This document shows positions 18,401 to 28,375 of a stretch of 64,000 nt of DNA, piece by piece (within the stretch, counting starts at the first letter, position 1; every line of letters begins with the position of its first letter). Origin of the DNA: Prevotella melaninogenica (GTDB taxonomy: Bacteria > Bacteroidota > Bacteroidia > Bacteroidales > Bacteroidaceae); the NCBI RefSeq assembly GCF_013267595.1, contig NZ_CP054011.1, positions 882,147 through 946,146 of the forward strand, in the 5' to 3' direction. The translations under genes were made by a program, and so were the position numbers. Under the pieces are notes generated by a model. That model was not told the DNA's origin, ran no database searches, and was given only the letters and a program-made list of their open reading frames with translations.

Positions 18401-19438
18401 TTAGATCAACGGCATTCCTGCCTCTTCGCACTCTCTTCTCATTTCTTCTGGCCAGATACTTGCTTGTATCTCACCAATATGCGCCTTGTGCAACATTATC
18501 ATACAAAGACGGCTCTGTCCGATACCGCCACCAATACATAACGGCAGCTTGTCTGAGAGTAACTGCTGATGAAAGAAGAGTTGCTGACGTTCTTCTTGCT
18601 TCTCTATAGCCAACTGACGAAGTAAGGCTGTCTTATCCACACGAACACCCATAGACGAAAGTTCTATGCTACGACCTAAGATAGGATACCAAATGAGGAT
18701 ATCACCATTCAAGCCAGTCTTACCATCTTCTGCAATAGTTGACCAATCATCGTAATCGGCAGCACGGCCATCATGCTTCTCGCCATTACTTAATCTGCAA
18801 CCAATACCCTCAATAAACACCGCACCATACTTCTTACAAATAATGTCTTCACGTTCTTTTGCTGTCATTGTAGGATACATATCCAACAAATCTTGTGCAT
18901 GAATAAAATGAATCGTCTGTGGAAGGAAGGGTTCCAACTGAGGATAGGTCTCACAAGCAAGGAACTCTGTACGAAGGATAGCAGCATAAATACGACGAAC
19001 GACATTCTCTAAAAAGCTACGTGTTCTATCGCCTTCGGTGATAACCGCTTCCCAATCCCATTGGTCAACATAAAGTGAATGAAGGTTGTCTAATTCTTCA
19101 TCGGCTCGAATAGCATTCATATCTGTATAGATACCATAGCCCGGTTGAATGTCATAGTCAGCCAACGTCAGTCGTTTCCACTTTGCCAGAGAGTGTACTA
19201 CCTCAGCCTCAGCTTCTCCCAAGTCCTTAATCGGAAAGGAAACAGGACGCTCAACACCATTCAAGTCATCATTGATACCTAATCCTTTCAACACGAACAA
19301 CGGTGCCGTAACACGACTTAGTCGTAATTCGGTAGCTAAGTTCTGCTGAAAAAACTCCTTTATAAGTTTGATACCCTGCTCGGTTTGACGTTTGCCAAGT
19401 ACTGCTTTATATCCTTTTAGTTTTATCAGTTGACTCAT
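18401..19438 (-). CDS. asnA: Aspartate--ammonia ligase
   Basis: A 345-aa cytoplasmic enzyme making asparagine from aspartate, ammonia and ATP. It has a class II aminoacyl-tRNA-synthetase fold: LRLSRVTAPLFV near 38, GLGINDDLNGVERPVSF near 52, LHSLYVDQWDWE near 116, and the GGIGQSRLCM motif near the C-terminus. The frame extends to 19549, but MSQLIKLKGYKAVLG at 19438 is the family start, with a TACCTTTG -7 box 46 bp upstream (19484-19491). A tract of ten G lies just past the stop (18384-18393). Confidence 0.96.
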   Translation of the reverse strand: MSQLIKLKGYKAVLGKRQTEQGIKLIKEFFQQNLATELRLSRVTAPLFVLKGLGINDDLNGVERPVSFPIKDLGEAEAEVVHSLAKWKRLTLADYDIQPGYGIYTDMNAIRADEELDNLHSLYVDQWDWEAVITEGDRTRSFLENVVRRIYAAILRTEFLACETYPQLEPFLPQTIHFIHAQDLLDMYPTMTAKEREDIICKKYGAVFIEGIGCRLSNGEKHDGRAADYDDWSTIAEDGKTGLNGDILIWYPILGRSIELSSMGVRVDKTALLRQLAIEKQEERQQLFFHQQLLSDKLPLCIGGGIGQSRLCMIMLHKAHIGEIQASIWPEEMRRECEEAGMPLI

Positions 19439-19671
19439 TATGGTTCCTTTCTTTTTATGGTTTATCAGTTGTTTCAATTGCACACAAAGGTATATATTTA
19501 TTATCAAACTGAGAAACAAACATTGCCTTAATCTTACAAAATAACACATTTCGTCTACTAATTACAACTTTATGATAGCCTACATCTGATATTCCCACTT
19601 GTTATAAAGGATATTACTAAGTTTTGAAAACATCACTTCTATATCATAAACTTTAACAAGAATGTTTACTG

Positions 19672-19707
19672 TTCGTTTGGAATTATGCAAACTTTACTGT
19701 ATCTTTG
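19672..19707 (+). promoter_or_regulatory. tRNA-Arg promoter
   Basis: TTTG, 20 bp, TATCTTTG (19700-19707), a full consensus match 11 bp before the tRNA 5' end. Confidence 0.75.
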
Positions 19708-19718
19708 CACAATCATTA

Positions 19719-19792
19719 GGCTCCGTAGCTTAGCTGAATAGAGCGTCAGATTCCGGTTCTGAAGGTCTTGGGTTTGAATCCCAACGGAGTCA
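19719..19792 (+). tRNA. tRNA-Arg (anticodon CCG)
   Basis: A 74-nt cloverleaf. Acceptor GGCTCCG pairs with CGGAGTC; D stem GCTT/GAGC; anticodon stem TCAGA/TCTGA around the loop TTCCGGT, giving CCG for the CGG codon; T arm TTGGG-TTTGAAT-CCCAA. CCA is not encoded. The T loop reads TTTGAAT rather than the usual TTCRANY. Confidence 0.95.
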
Positions 19793-20077
19793 CTAAAAAG
19801 TGGCAAAACTCCCTAATAAAGTCACTAAAAAGTGACGAGCCTCTGATGACATTTAGCTGAATGAGGTCAGAAAAATGTTCTGAAGGTCTTGGGTTTGAAT
19901 CCCAACGGAGTCACAAAAAAGAAAGAAAGACTCCCAACGGAGTCACGAAAAGTGACGGTTCTTTGATGACATTTAGCCGAATGAGGTCAGAAAAATGTTC
20001 TGAAGGTCTTGGGAGTGAATCCCAACGGAGTCACAAAAAGAAGAAACAGAACTCCCGATGGAGTCATAGATTGTAAC
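19793..20077 (+). pseudogene. Two decayed tandem copies of the tRNA-Arg unit (120-bp period)
   Basis: Copies near 19851-19912 and 19971-20032 repeat the tRNA 3' two thirds: TCTGAAGGTCTTGGG, CCCAACGGAGTCAC. The 5' acceptor strand is lost and the anticodon loop is now AAAATGT (U33 absent). The second copy also has a changed T loop (AGTGAAT). The copies are exactly 120 bp apart and 121 bp from the intact tRNA. Linkers carry hairpins GACTCC/GGAGTC and GTCAC/GTGAC. A frame at 19861-20076 across the copies is an artefact of the repeat. Confidence 0.8.
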
Positions 20078-20115
20078 AAAGGATGTATGGTTGTTTACTG
20101 TTCATCCTTTTTTTG
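20078..20115 (+). terminator. Terminator of the tRNA-Arg transcript
   Basis: An 8-bp stem AAAGGATG/CATCCTTT followed by TTTTTG. With the promoter at 19672 it defines one transcript carrying the tRNA and both decayed copies. Confidence 0.85.
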
Positions 20116-20166
20116 TTCAACCGCGTTAGCTCAGAAATCGAATAATTCATATTAAAAGAATAGAGT

Positions 20167-21354
20167 ATGCAAAAGAAAATCAAAATTGGACTACTACCAC
20201 GTGTTATCATTGCCATACTACTTGGCCTATTCCTTGGCTATTATCTCCCAGACCCAGCAGTAAGGGCATTTTTGACATTCAATAGTATCTTCAGTCAGTT
20301 CCTTGGCTTTATGATACCACTGATTATCATTGGATTGGTAACGCCTGCTATTGCTGGAATTGGAAAAGGAGTGGGTAAGTTATTGCTTGCAACAGTAGCG
20401 ATAGCCTATATAGACACGATTGTAGCAGGCGGCTTGTCCTACGGAACAGGAACATGGTTATTCCCCTCTATGATTGCTTCTACAGGAGGAGCAATACCAC
20501 ATATTGACAAGGCAACAGAACTTACACCTTACTTTACTATCAATATTCCTGCAATGGTTGACGTGATGAGTAGTTTAGTTTTCTCATTCATTGCTGGATT
20601 GGGTATCGCATACGGTGGTTTGCGCACAATGGAGAACCTCTTTAATGAGTTTAAGACCATTATTGAGAAAGTGATAGAGAAGACCATTATCCCTCTCCTA
20701 CCCCTTTATATCTTTGGAGTCTTCCTCAGTATGACCCATAACGGACAGGCGCGACAGGTGCTCTTGGTGTTCTCACAGATTATCATTGTTATCCTCGTCC
20801 TTCATGTTCTCATCCTTATCTATGAGTTCTGTATTGCAGGTGCTATCGTTAAGCATAATCCTTTCAGACTACTGTGGAACATGTTGCCAGCTTACCTGAC
20901 TGCATTAGGTACAAGTTCGTCTGCAGCAACAATTCCTGTAACACTGAAGCAAACAGTGAAGAATGGTGTCAGCGAAGAGGTAGCAGGATTTGTCGTACCA
21001 CTTTGTGCAACAATTCACCTCAGTGGTAGTGCAATGAAGATCACAGCTTGTGCTTTGACAATCTGTATGTTAACAGACCTACCACACGACCCAGGACTAT
21101 TCATTTACTTTATCCTCATGCTTGCCATTATTATGGTAGCAGCCCCTGGTGTACCTGGTGGAGCTATTATGGCAGCCTTAGCACCTTTATCAAGTATCTT
21201 GGGCTTTAACGAAGAGGCACAAGCATTAATGATTGCCTTGTACATAGCTATGGACAGCTTCGGTACAGCTTGCAACGTAACAGGCGATGGAGCTATAGCC
21301 CTTGCAGTCAATAAATTCTTTGGAAAGAAAAAAGAAACAACTGTTCTTTCTTAA
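20167..21354 (+). CDS. Dicarboxylate/amino acid:cation symporter (DAACS family)
   Basis: A 395-aa inner-membrane transporter with about eight helices. Family marks are the serine-rich hairpin TALGTSSSAATIPVTLKQ near residue 258 and the downstream LSGSAMKITACALT and MDSFGTACNVTGDGA motifs (tip and substrate/Na+ binding helix 8). It takes up C4-dicarboxylates, glutamate/aspartate or serine/threonine with Na+ or H+; the exact substrate cannot be told. It is transcribed alone, after the tRNA terminator. Confidence 0.93.
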   Translation: MQKKIKIGLLPRVIIAILLGLFLGYYLPDPAVRAFLTFNSIFSQFLGFMIPLIIIGLVTPAIAGIGKGVGKLLLATVAIAYIDTIVAGGLSYGTGTWLFPSMIASTGGAIPHIDKATELTPYFTINIPAMVDVMSSLVFSFIAGLGIAYGGLRTMENLFNEFKTIIEKVIEKTIIPLLPLYIFGVFLSMTHNGQARQVLLVFSQIIIVILVLHVLILIYEFCIAGAIVKHNPFRLLWNMLPAYLTALGTSSSAATIPVTLKQTVKNGVSEEVAGFVVPLCATIHLSGSAMKITACALTICMLTDLPHDPGLFIYFILMLAIIMVAAPGVPGGAIMAALAPLSSILGFNEEAQALMIALYIAMDSFGTACNVTGDGAIALAVNKFFGKKKETTVLS

Positions 21355-21404
21355 GGAATGCAATAGCTTGTGAGGTTTAGGACATGAAACTATATAAAAC
21401 AGGA

Positions 21405-21489
21405 GTTGCTGTCACTTCTGTCAGTCGCGACAAAGATATAACTAATTAGTTTACAACAAGTTCACGCCAAATGTTAAAATGACAGCAAA
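21405..21489 (+). repeat. TGACAG-type dispersed repeat, copy 2
   Basis: Opens GTTGCTGTCACTTCTGTCA and closes AAATGTTAAAATGACAGCAA, with the shared core ATAACTAATTAGTTTA. It lies in the 324-bp gap between the symporter and pepT; the rest of the gap holds only a TATCTTTG -7 box for pepT at 21603-21610. Confidence 0.75.
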
Positions 21490-21678
21490 GGGAATAAAAA
21501 CTAAACTCATGGAATGTATAGTAATATCCTATTCAGCATAATAAGAAATCCTAAAAAGAAACAGCAGATGTTCTATCATTAGGCATTCTCAAAATTAAAT
21601 AGTATCTTTGCAAATGACAGACTGCAATTAGCAGCACTGACACAGCAAAAAGATATACAACTAAATATCCGTAACATC

Positions 21679-22902
21679 ATGGAAATAGTAGAAAGATTTA
21701 TCAACTACACCAAGTTTGACACACAGTCGGCTGAAGATTCAGAGACAGTGCCAAGTACACCGAAGCAACTCATCTTTGCGAAATATCTCAAGGAGGAACT
21801 TGAGCGTGAAGGATTGAAAGATGTAGAAATGGACGAGATGGGCTATATCTACGCCACTCTCCCAGCCAATACAAAGAAGAAGATTCCAACCATCGGTTTC
21901 ATTTCTCACTACGACACAGCACTTGATGCCAGTGGTGCTAATGTGAACGCTCGTATCGTAGAGAACTACGATGGCGGTGATATACAACTGAATCCTAATA
22001 TGGTCAGCTCTCCACGAATGTTCCCAGAGCTTTTAGAACATAAGGGAGAAGATCTCATCGTAACAGACGGTACAACCTTATTGGGTGCCGATGATAAAGC
22101 AGGTATTGCAGAGATTGTACAAGCGATGTGCTTCCTCCGCGACCATGATGAGATTGAGCATGGTGACATCCGTATTGCTTTCAACCCAGACGAAGAGATT
22201 GGTATGGGTGCACATCACTTTGATGTAGAGAAGTTTGGTTGCGAATGGGGCTATACCATTGATGGTGGCGACCTCGGTGAGCTTGAATATGAGAACTTCA
22301 ATGCAGCTGGTGCTAAAGTGTTTATCCATGGCGTAAGCGTTCATACAGGTTATGCTAAGGGGAAGATGGTAAACGCCAGTCGTTTAGCATGCGAGTTCAA
22401 TAACATGATTCCAGAGACAGAGATTCCAGAAGAGACTGAAGGTTATCAAGGTTTCTATCACCTCATCGGTATTGAGAGTCGCTGTGAAGAAGCTAAACTC
22501 AGCTATATCATCCGTGACCACGACCGTGAGCATTTCGAAGACCGCAAGCGTTTCATGGAGAACTGCGTGAAGAAGATGAATGAGAAGTATGGTGAAGGAA
22601 CTGTTGAACTGAAGATGAACGACCAGTACTATAACATGAAGGAGAAGATTGATCCTAACATGCATGTTATAGAGTTAGTTCTTCAGGCTATGCAGCAGGC
22701 AAATGTAGCTCCAAAGGTACAGCCTATCCGTGGTGGTACGGACGGTGCACAGCTTTCATTCAAGGGCCTTCCTTGTCCAAACATCTTTGCAGGTGGCGTA
22801 AACTTCCATGGTCCTTACGAATTTGTTTCAGTTCAGGTAATGGAGAAAGCGATGCAGGTTATCATTAACATCTGCCGACTAACGGCTGAGTTTAATGATT
22901 AA
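21679..22902 (+). CDS. pepT: Peptidase T (tripeptide aminopeptidase)
   Basis: A 407-aa M20B di-zinc peptidase that removes the N-terminal residue from tripeptides in the cytoplasm. Metal ligands and catalytic residues are visible: [10 protein letters not shown] near 75-84, [13 protein letters not shown] near 134-146, [14 protein letters not shown] near 172-185, TIDGGDLGE, and the C-terminal GGTDGAQLS and HGPYEFV. The length is normal. A strong terminator follows. Confidence 0.97.
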   Translation: MEIVERFINYTKFDTQSAEDSETVPSTPKQLIFAKYLKEELEREGLKDVEMDEMGYIYATLPANTKKKIPTIGFISHYDTALDASGANVNARIVENYDGGDIQLNPNMVSSPRMFPELLEHKGEDLIVTDGTTLLGADDKAGIAEIVQAMCFLRDHDEIEHGDIRIAFNPDEEIGMGAHHFDVEKFGCEWGYTIDGGDLGELEYENFNAAGAKVFIHGVSVHTGYAKGKMVNASRLACEFNNMIPETEIPEETEGYQGFYHLIGIESRCEEAKLSYIIRDHDREHFEDRKRFMENCVKKMNEKYGEGTVELKMNDQYYNMKEKIDPNMHVIELVLQAMQQANVAPKVQPIRGGTDGAQLSFKGLPCPNIFAGGVNFHGPYEFVSVQVMEKAMQVIINICRLTAEFND

Positions 22903-22936
22903 CTAAAGAAAATCAATTAGTTAAAAATATCATACC

Positions 22937-22995
22937 GGAGTTAAACCAACACTTTTATGAACTATATATTTATGTTGGTTTAACTCCTTTTCTTT
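22937..22995 (+). terminator. pepT terminator
   Basis: A perfect 15-bp stem (GGAGTTAAACCAACA with TGTTGGTTTAACTCC), then TTTTCTTTT. Confidence 0.9.
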
Positions 22996-23119
22996 TAACT
23001 ATGAGATTTTCAACTATAACCCACCTCTCCCACAAACAACACATACAAGATTACTCATAATAAGGTATTGGTTTAACATCCAACTACCCCACTAACTCCT
23101 CTAACTCCATAGAATATTT

Positions 23120-25390
23120 ATGTCAGAACTACCCGAATTGGTAAAAGACCTTGCTCTTATTCTCGTTGTAGCAGGATTTGTAACACTTATTTTCAAGAAA
23201 CTCAAACAACCATTGGTATTAGGATATATTGTGGCAGGTTTCCTCGTATCACCTCACATGCCTTATACCATGAGTGTTGTCGACCAAGGCGACATACAAA
23301 CATGGGCGGATATTGGTGTCATCTTCTTATTGTTCTCATTGGGATTAGATTTCTCCATTAAGAAGATTCTCAAGATGGGAGCCTCCCCCATCATAGCCGC
23401 TTGTACCATCATTTTCTGTATGTTGGCTTTAGGTGTCATTGTAGGATATAGCTTCGGATGGAAAGAGATGGATTGCATCTTCCTCGGAGGTATGGTTGCA
23501 ATGAGTTCCACAACCATTATATACAAAGCCTTCTCAGATATGGGACTCACACAGCAAGGCTTCGCTTCTACCGTGATGAGCGTACTTATCTTAGAGGATA
23601 TCCTTGCCATTGTGATGATGGTAATGCTCAGTACCGTTGCCAGTGGTAACAGCCCTGATGGCGTACAACTTCTTGGAAGCATCATGAAGATTGGATTCTT
23701 CCTCGTTTTATGGTTTGTTGTCGGTCTTTTTGCCATTCCACTCTTCCTTCGTTCTGTCCGTAAAATCCTTAACAGTGAGACCCTGCTTATTGTGTCATTA
23801 GGCTTCTGTTGTCTTATGGCTGTTATATCAACACAGGTAGGTTTCAGTGCAGCCTTTGGTGCTTTCGTCATGGGAAGTATCTTAGCAGAGACGATTGAGG
23901 CTGATAAAATTATCCGACTTGTAGATCCGGTAAAGAATCTCTTTGGAGCTATCTTCTTCGTCTCTGTTGGTATGTTGGTAAAGCCTGATGTTATTGTACA
24001 ATATGCTATACCAATCCTCTTACTTGTTATAACAATCCTCGTCGGACAGGCGCTGTTTGGAACCTTAGGCTATCTTCTCGGTGGACAGACCCTCAAGAAT
24101 GCTATGCGCTGTGGATTCTCAATGGCACAAGTTGGTGAGTTTGCCTTTATTATTGCAACATTAGGAAAGTCCTTAGGTGTTATCAGCGAATTCCTTTATC
24201 CTGTTGTCGTAGCCGTATCAGTTATCACAACCTTCCTCACTCCGTATATGATTCGTGCGGCAGAACCATGCTATAACGTCCTCGTTAAGCATCTTCCAAA
24301 AAGATGGGTGCGTCGTCTAACACATATTCAAACAAACAATGCAGGAGAGAGTGCATCGACTAATAATCTATGGAAGGTTCTAATGAAGAAGATGATACTC
24401 AACACCCTTATTTATGGTATTCTCTCTGCAGCTGTCATCGCAATCATGTTCTCTGCTACCCTACCTATCTGTAGAAACTTATCTATAAAATGGACGGGCA
24501 GTCACTGGATTGGAAATGCTGTGTGTGGATTCCTTACAATCCTCTTCATCGCACCATTCCTACGTTCTATTGTAATGAAACAGAATCACTCAGAAGCGTT
24601 TAAGGCACTTTGGACAGACCGCCGTATCAATCGTCTACCTCTCACTGCAACCATTCTTGCACGTGTTCTTATTGCACTTAGTTTCATCTTCTACATATGT
24701 AACTATCTCACACGCTTCAAGAATGCACTGATGATTGCCATTGCGGTGGGTATATTGATATTGATGCTACTATCTCGTTGGCTCAAGAAACGAAGTATTA
24801 CATTGGAACGTCTCTTTATCCAGAACCTTCAAAGCCGTGACATCGAAGCACAAAAACAAGGAAAGAAGAAACCACTCTTTGCCGACCATCTGATAGACCG
24901 AGATATTCATATCACCAACCTTGAACTGCCCGATGATTCTCTGTGGGCTGGTAAGACATTGTATAGTTTGAGACTCCGAAATCGCTTTGGTGTGCATATC
25001 AGTAGTATTCTTCGTGGCTCCAAGCATATCAATATTCCGAATGGCGGCACGATTCTCTTCCCTGGCGACAAGCTGCAAGCCATTGGTAATGATGAGCAGC
25101 TAACAAAACTTTCTAAGGCAATGAAGGCTGAACTACAGCCAACGATTACGGACATAGAGAAACATGAAATGAAACTCCGCAGTTTCGCTATCTCCAAAAC
25201 AAGTCCTTTCATAGGAAAGACCCTTAAAGACAGCGGTATCCGTGATGAATACAACTGTATGGTTGTGGGTGTTGATGAAGGACAAAAGAACCTCACACTC
25301 ATCACTCCTTCCCGATGCCTGCAGGCAGGCGACGTTCTATGGGTAGTAGGTGAAGAAAAAGACTTAGAACGTATCCTTGCATTAGGATAA
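23120..25390 (+). CDS. CPA2-family cation:proton antiporter with TrkA-C domains
   Basis: A 756-aa inner-membrane protein. The N-terminal transport domain (about 1-390) has 12 helices, including GVIFLLFSLGLDFS, MSSTTIIYKAF and AFGAFVMGSILAET. A second membrane part of four to five helices (about 415-560) is unusual for KefB-type proteins. The cytoplasmic C-terminus carries two TrkA-C (RCK) type regions (about 600-670 and 675-756). No TrkA-N NAD-binding domain is visible. It likely exchanges K+ or Na+ for H+. Confidence 0.9.
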   Translation: MSELPELVKDLALILVVAGFVTLIFKKLKQPLVLGYIVAGFLVSPHMPYTMSVVDQGDIQTWADIGVIFLLFSLGLDFSIKKILKMGASPIIAACTIIFCMLALGVIVGYSFGWKEMDCIFLGGMVAMSSTTIIYKAFSDMGLTQQGFASTVMSVLILEDILAIVMMVMLSTVASGNSPDGVQLLGSIMKIGFFLVLWFVVGLFAIPLFLRSVRKILNSETLLIVSLGFCCLMAVISTQVGFSAAFGAFVMGSILAETIEADKIIRLVDPVKNLFGAIFFVSVGMLVKPDVIVQYAIPILLLVITILVGQALFGTLGYLLGGQTLKNAMRCGFSMAQVGEFAFIIATLGKSLGVISEFLYPVVVAVSVITTFLTPYMIRAAEPCYNVLVKHLPKRWVRRLTHIQTNNAGESASTNNLWKVLMKKMILNTLIYGILSAAVIAIMFSATLPICRNLSIKWTGSHWIGNAVCGFLTILFIAPFLRSIVMKQNHSEAFKALWTDRRINRLPLTATILARVLIALSFIFYICNYLTRFKNALMIAIAVGILILMLLSRWLKKRSITLERLFIQNLQSRDIEAQKQGKKKPLFADHLIDRDIHITNLELPDDSLWAGKTLYSLRLRNRFGVHISSILRGSKHINIPNGGTILFPGDKLQAIGNDEQLTKLSKAMKAELQPTITDIEKHEMKLRSFAISKTSPFIGKTLKDSGIRDEYNCMVVGVDEGQKNLTLITPSRCLQAGDVLWVVGEEKDLERILALG

Positions 25391-25395
25391 AGCCC

Positions 25396-25454
25396 TTCAG
25401 GCTTATTAGCCCTTGTTACTGAATTAAGTAATTGGACTAATAAGCCTGAATTTT
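25396..25454 (+). terminator. Terminator of the antiporter gene
   Basis: A 14-bp stem TTCAGGCTTATTAG/CTAATAAGCCTGAA followed by TTTTAT. Confidence 0.85.
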
Positions 25455-25660
25455 ATAAAGACACGAAGCCACAGAAAGTCATACTATTACATTTCTCACA
25501 GACAGTAGACTAAAAGGACTTTGAGTAATAAGAAATACACACCTACTCCTACCTTCTTACAAAGAAGAGCTATCAACAGGCTTGCTTCATCATATTTTAC
25601 ATTCAATAAAAGCGTAAATAAGTTCAGATCTATGATATCACATCAAATAATCAACCTAAA

Positions 25661-28375
25661 TTAAAGAGAAGCAAAAATCTCCTTCAAACCTTCTGAAGTA
25701 ATAGTATCAGTTGTAGAAATACGATAAGGAGATAGGGAATACTTTTCCAGTATTTGATTTTTGAGCCTATCTCTATATTGCTGTACGACTTTATCATTAT
25801 GATAATGCCACCCATCCACCTCAATTGCCATCATAGGCTGTTTTGTCAGAGAATTATAAATAAGAAAGTCAATGTGTGTCAGAGCATTTTTTGCGTAATC
25901 CTTTTCTTGACTCGTTAATAACGACCAATCAGATATTATTTTAGCCAAAGGATAATGACACACTACCGAAAGATTCTTCCAACTTAACTCATCAAGGACT
26001 TTAACAAGTAAATCATATACAAGATTTTCAGACATATAATTAGAAACCTTAGCATGTTCTGCCTGATATGCTAGTCGTTCTACAGTGTACTGTTGGTATA
26101 GTAAATCAAAGACCGAATGTATCTTACTATCTTTAACTGCAAAATTGTTATACCTTGCATAGGATATTAACTGTGCTATATTCGTATCTTCTGGCATTTC
26201 ATTACCAGAGGTTACTATGTAAAGTTGACTTTTAGCACGTGAAATAGCCACATTTAGAAGATTCTTATCATCTGAGAAAGAAGTCGGCAAGTTATCAACC
26301 ATACTCATGATAATAGTATCACACTCGCGACCTTGATATTTATGTACAGTACTTGCAATATCCTTTCCTAACACACGATTAATTGCCTCAGCTTGTGTCC
26401 GATAAGGAGTTATTATTCCTACAGAGCCTTTATCTTCACATAATGGCATAACTTCCTGTACTATCACATCTATCTCACGCTGATTGAAATGCTCTCGTGC
26501 ATGATTTCCTTTTACAGTTCGAATTACTTGCAGAACATCTTTTTCTCCAGAATCCTTAGTCATAGCAATAAGTTCTCCCCCATAAAAACGATGATTGCAA
26601 AACTGAATTATCTTTGGATGACAGCGGTAATGTTCACGCAAAAGAGTACTTGGAGCATCTTTCAACACTTCTGCACATGATCTCAAGAAGCTATGTGTTA
26701 CAGCATTATATCGTTCATCTACATTATATGTCTCCTTAATAGCGTTAAGCGCTTTTTCCTCCTCTGCACTTACGACATTAGGTAATTGCATATCATCACC
26801 CACTATAACAACGTTCAAAGCGCATGACAGGGCAAGTGCACCCGTTTTTATATCTACCTGAGATGCTTCGTCCATGATAATGTAATCAAAAACAAAATCA
26901 TTACTGATACAACTCTTAGCAGAATAAGTCGTACTGAGAACTATAGGATACTCCTTTAGGAACTCTTCCGTTTTAGCCTTTATATCCTTTCTTGTAAATA
27001 TAAATCTTCTCCCAGCACCGTAACGCTCAGCGATCTCTTGTTTTAACATCTGAAGTGAAGACAGTCGCAGTTCTTCCGCACTTTCTTTAACATCTACAGA
27101 CGATAATTGCGGTTCAATTACATCTATGTCCTGTTCTATCTCAAGCTTTCTGGCTACATAATAAGCACTTTCCAACCGCTCTATTACAACTGAAAGATTA
27201 TTTTTAAGCAATGAATATGTACGAAAATCTAATAAAAATGCCCACTTTAAACAGAACCACAGATTTGGAGATATCCCTTGTTCTTGCATCATTTTACAAA
27301 GATTAAGTAACTTCATTATTTTAAATGAATGCTTTGTACTAAGCCATTCATTATCTAAACCAACAGCCACTTTAAGCATTTCGTCATACTTTTTCTCTGT
27401 AATCAGTGCATCGTATTCAGCGTTTAATTGTGCCAATCTTGTTTGCCCAGTAAAGCCCAAGGAAACAGCAGCAAGCGACTCTTTAGCTAGCTTTCTAACT
27501 TCTTTTGAGTTATCTAAATGCCATTCCTCCATATTAGGATAACAACCAGTCTGAAGCTTTACGAATCTTTCCTTATTCCTTACACTTCCCAGTTGGGCTA
27601 CCAGAAATCCTAATCCTTCTTTTTCTAACTTTTCTGCAACATTTTCAACGGCAGAGTTGTTATTAGAAACAACAAGAATTGACTTTTTCTGTACTAACAA
27701 ATTAGATACAATATTAAGAATGGTTTGTGTTTTCCCAGTTCCTGGAGGACCTTGTATAATACTTGCCTGATGTGTCAAAGCTGCTTCAACAGCCTTCTTC
27801 TGACTTGCATTACAACCAAAAGGATAATATACCAATTGTGGCAACCGATAAGTAGCCAACTTAGTTTTATTACCTAAGTACTGAGCCAGTGGTACATTAT
27901 CTCTTTTCAAATCAATAAGTTCATACTGCTTGGAAAGAATACTCTCCTCATCTTCTGTTAGCAAACCAGTTTCGTCAGCTAGTTTTCGTACATAATCCCA
28001 TGTTGAGCCACCACACACGTCAATTGGTGTACGTGTCACATAAACATTTCTTCCATCAAGATTTTCTGAGTATCCATTACAATATGTCACACGATAGAAA
28101 GTGTGCTGTTTGTCTGAAAATTTAAGTAATTCCACAGCATCTGTTATACGTTTATTTCCAACATATAGCCCTTTTTCATGAAGATTAATCGATTCTCCAT
28201 ATGTAAGATAAAGTATACGTGCTCTATTATATTGAAATATACGAGGAGAATTTGAAAAGCGAATTATCCAATTTCCATTATCAACTCTCTTTATAGAAGC
28301 AACTTGCTCTGTGATGAACATATTCTTATCACCACGTCGTTCTAAATCAACAATCATGCATTGTTTAGCATCCAT
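25661..28375 (-). CDS. SF1 (UPF1/DNA2-like) helicase with C-terminal nuclease-like domain
   Basis: A 904-aa protein. Residues 1-150 form a beta-rich N-domain; the helicase has P-loop GPPGTGKTQT (209-218), DEAS Walker B (502-505), GDDMQLPNVV after it, and motif VI LNVAISRAKSQLYIV. The segment between motifs I and II is long and helical. The C-terminal 130 residues contain EVDGWHYHNDKVVQQYRDRLK followed by ISTTDT, a DUF2726/VSR-like nuclease pattern. It is monocistronic, with a TATATTTG -7 box at 28445-28452. It probably acts on DNA or RNA; a defence or repair role is plausible but unproven. Confidence 0.85.
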   Translation of the reverse strand: MDAKQCMIVDLERRGDKNMFITEQVASIKRVDNGNWIIRFSNSPRIFQYNRARILYLTYGESINLHEKGLYVGNKRITDAVELLKFSDKQHTFYRVTYCNGYSENLDGRNVYVTRTPIDVCGGSTWDYVRKLADETGLLTEDEESILSKQYELIDLKRDNVPLAQYLGNKTKLATYRLPQLVYYPFGCNASQKKAVEAALTHQASIIQGPPGTGKTQTILNIVSNLLVQKKSILVVSNNNSAVENVAEKLEKEGLGFLVAQLGSVRNKERFVKLQTGCYPNMEEWHLDNSKEVRKLAKESLAAVSLGFTGQTRLAQLNAEYDALITEKKYDEMLKVAVGLDNEWLSTKHSFKIMKLLNLCKMMQEQGISPNLWFCLKWAFLLDFRTYSLLKNNLSVVIERLESAYYVARKLEIEQDIDVIEPQLSSVDVKESAEELRLSSLQMLKQEIAERYGAGRRFIFTRKDIKAKTEEFLKEYPIVLSTTYSAKSCISNDFVFDYIIMDEASQVDIKTGALALSCALNVVIVGDDMQLPNVVSAEEEKALNAIKETYNVDERYNAVTHSFLRSCAEVLKDAPSTLLREHYRCHPKIIQFCNHRFYGGELIAMTKDSGEKDVLQVIRTVKGNHAREHFNQREIDVIVQEVMPLCEDKGSVGIITPYRTQAEAINRVLGKDIASTVHKYQGRECDTIIMSMVDNLPTSFSDDKNLLNVAISRAKSQLYIVTSGNEMPEDTNIAQLISYARYNNFAVKDSKIHSVFDLLYQQYTVERLAYQAEHAKVSNYMSENLVYDLLVKVLDELSWKNLSVVCHYPLAKIISDWSLLTSQEKDYAKNALTHIDFLIYNSLTKQPMMAIEVDGWHYHNDKVVQQYRDRLKNQILEKYSLSPYRISTTDTITSEGLKEIFASL

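Noticed and set aside
19861..20076. A 71-codon frame with internal repeats across the tRNA-like copies
   Set aside because: It is created by the 120-bp duplication of tRNA sequence (the repeated MRSEKCSEGLG word is the anticodon/T-arm translated), with no start signal.
20123..20134. GCGTTAGCTCAG resembling the 5' part of another tRNA
   Set aside because: No matching acceptor or T arm follows; the downstream 30 bp lead into the symporter gene.
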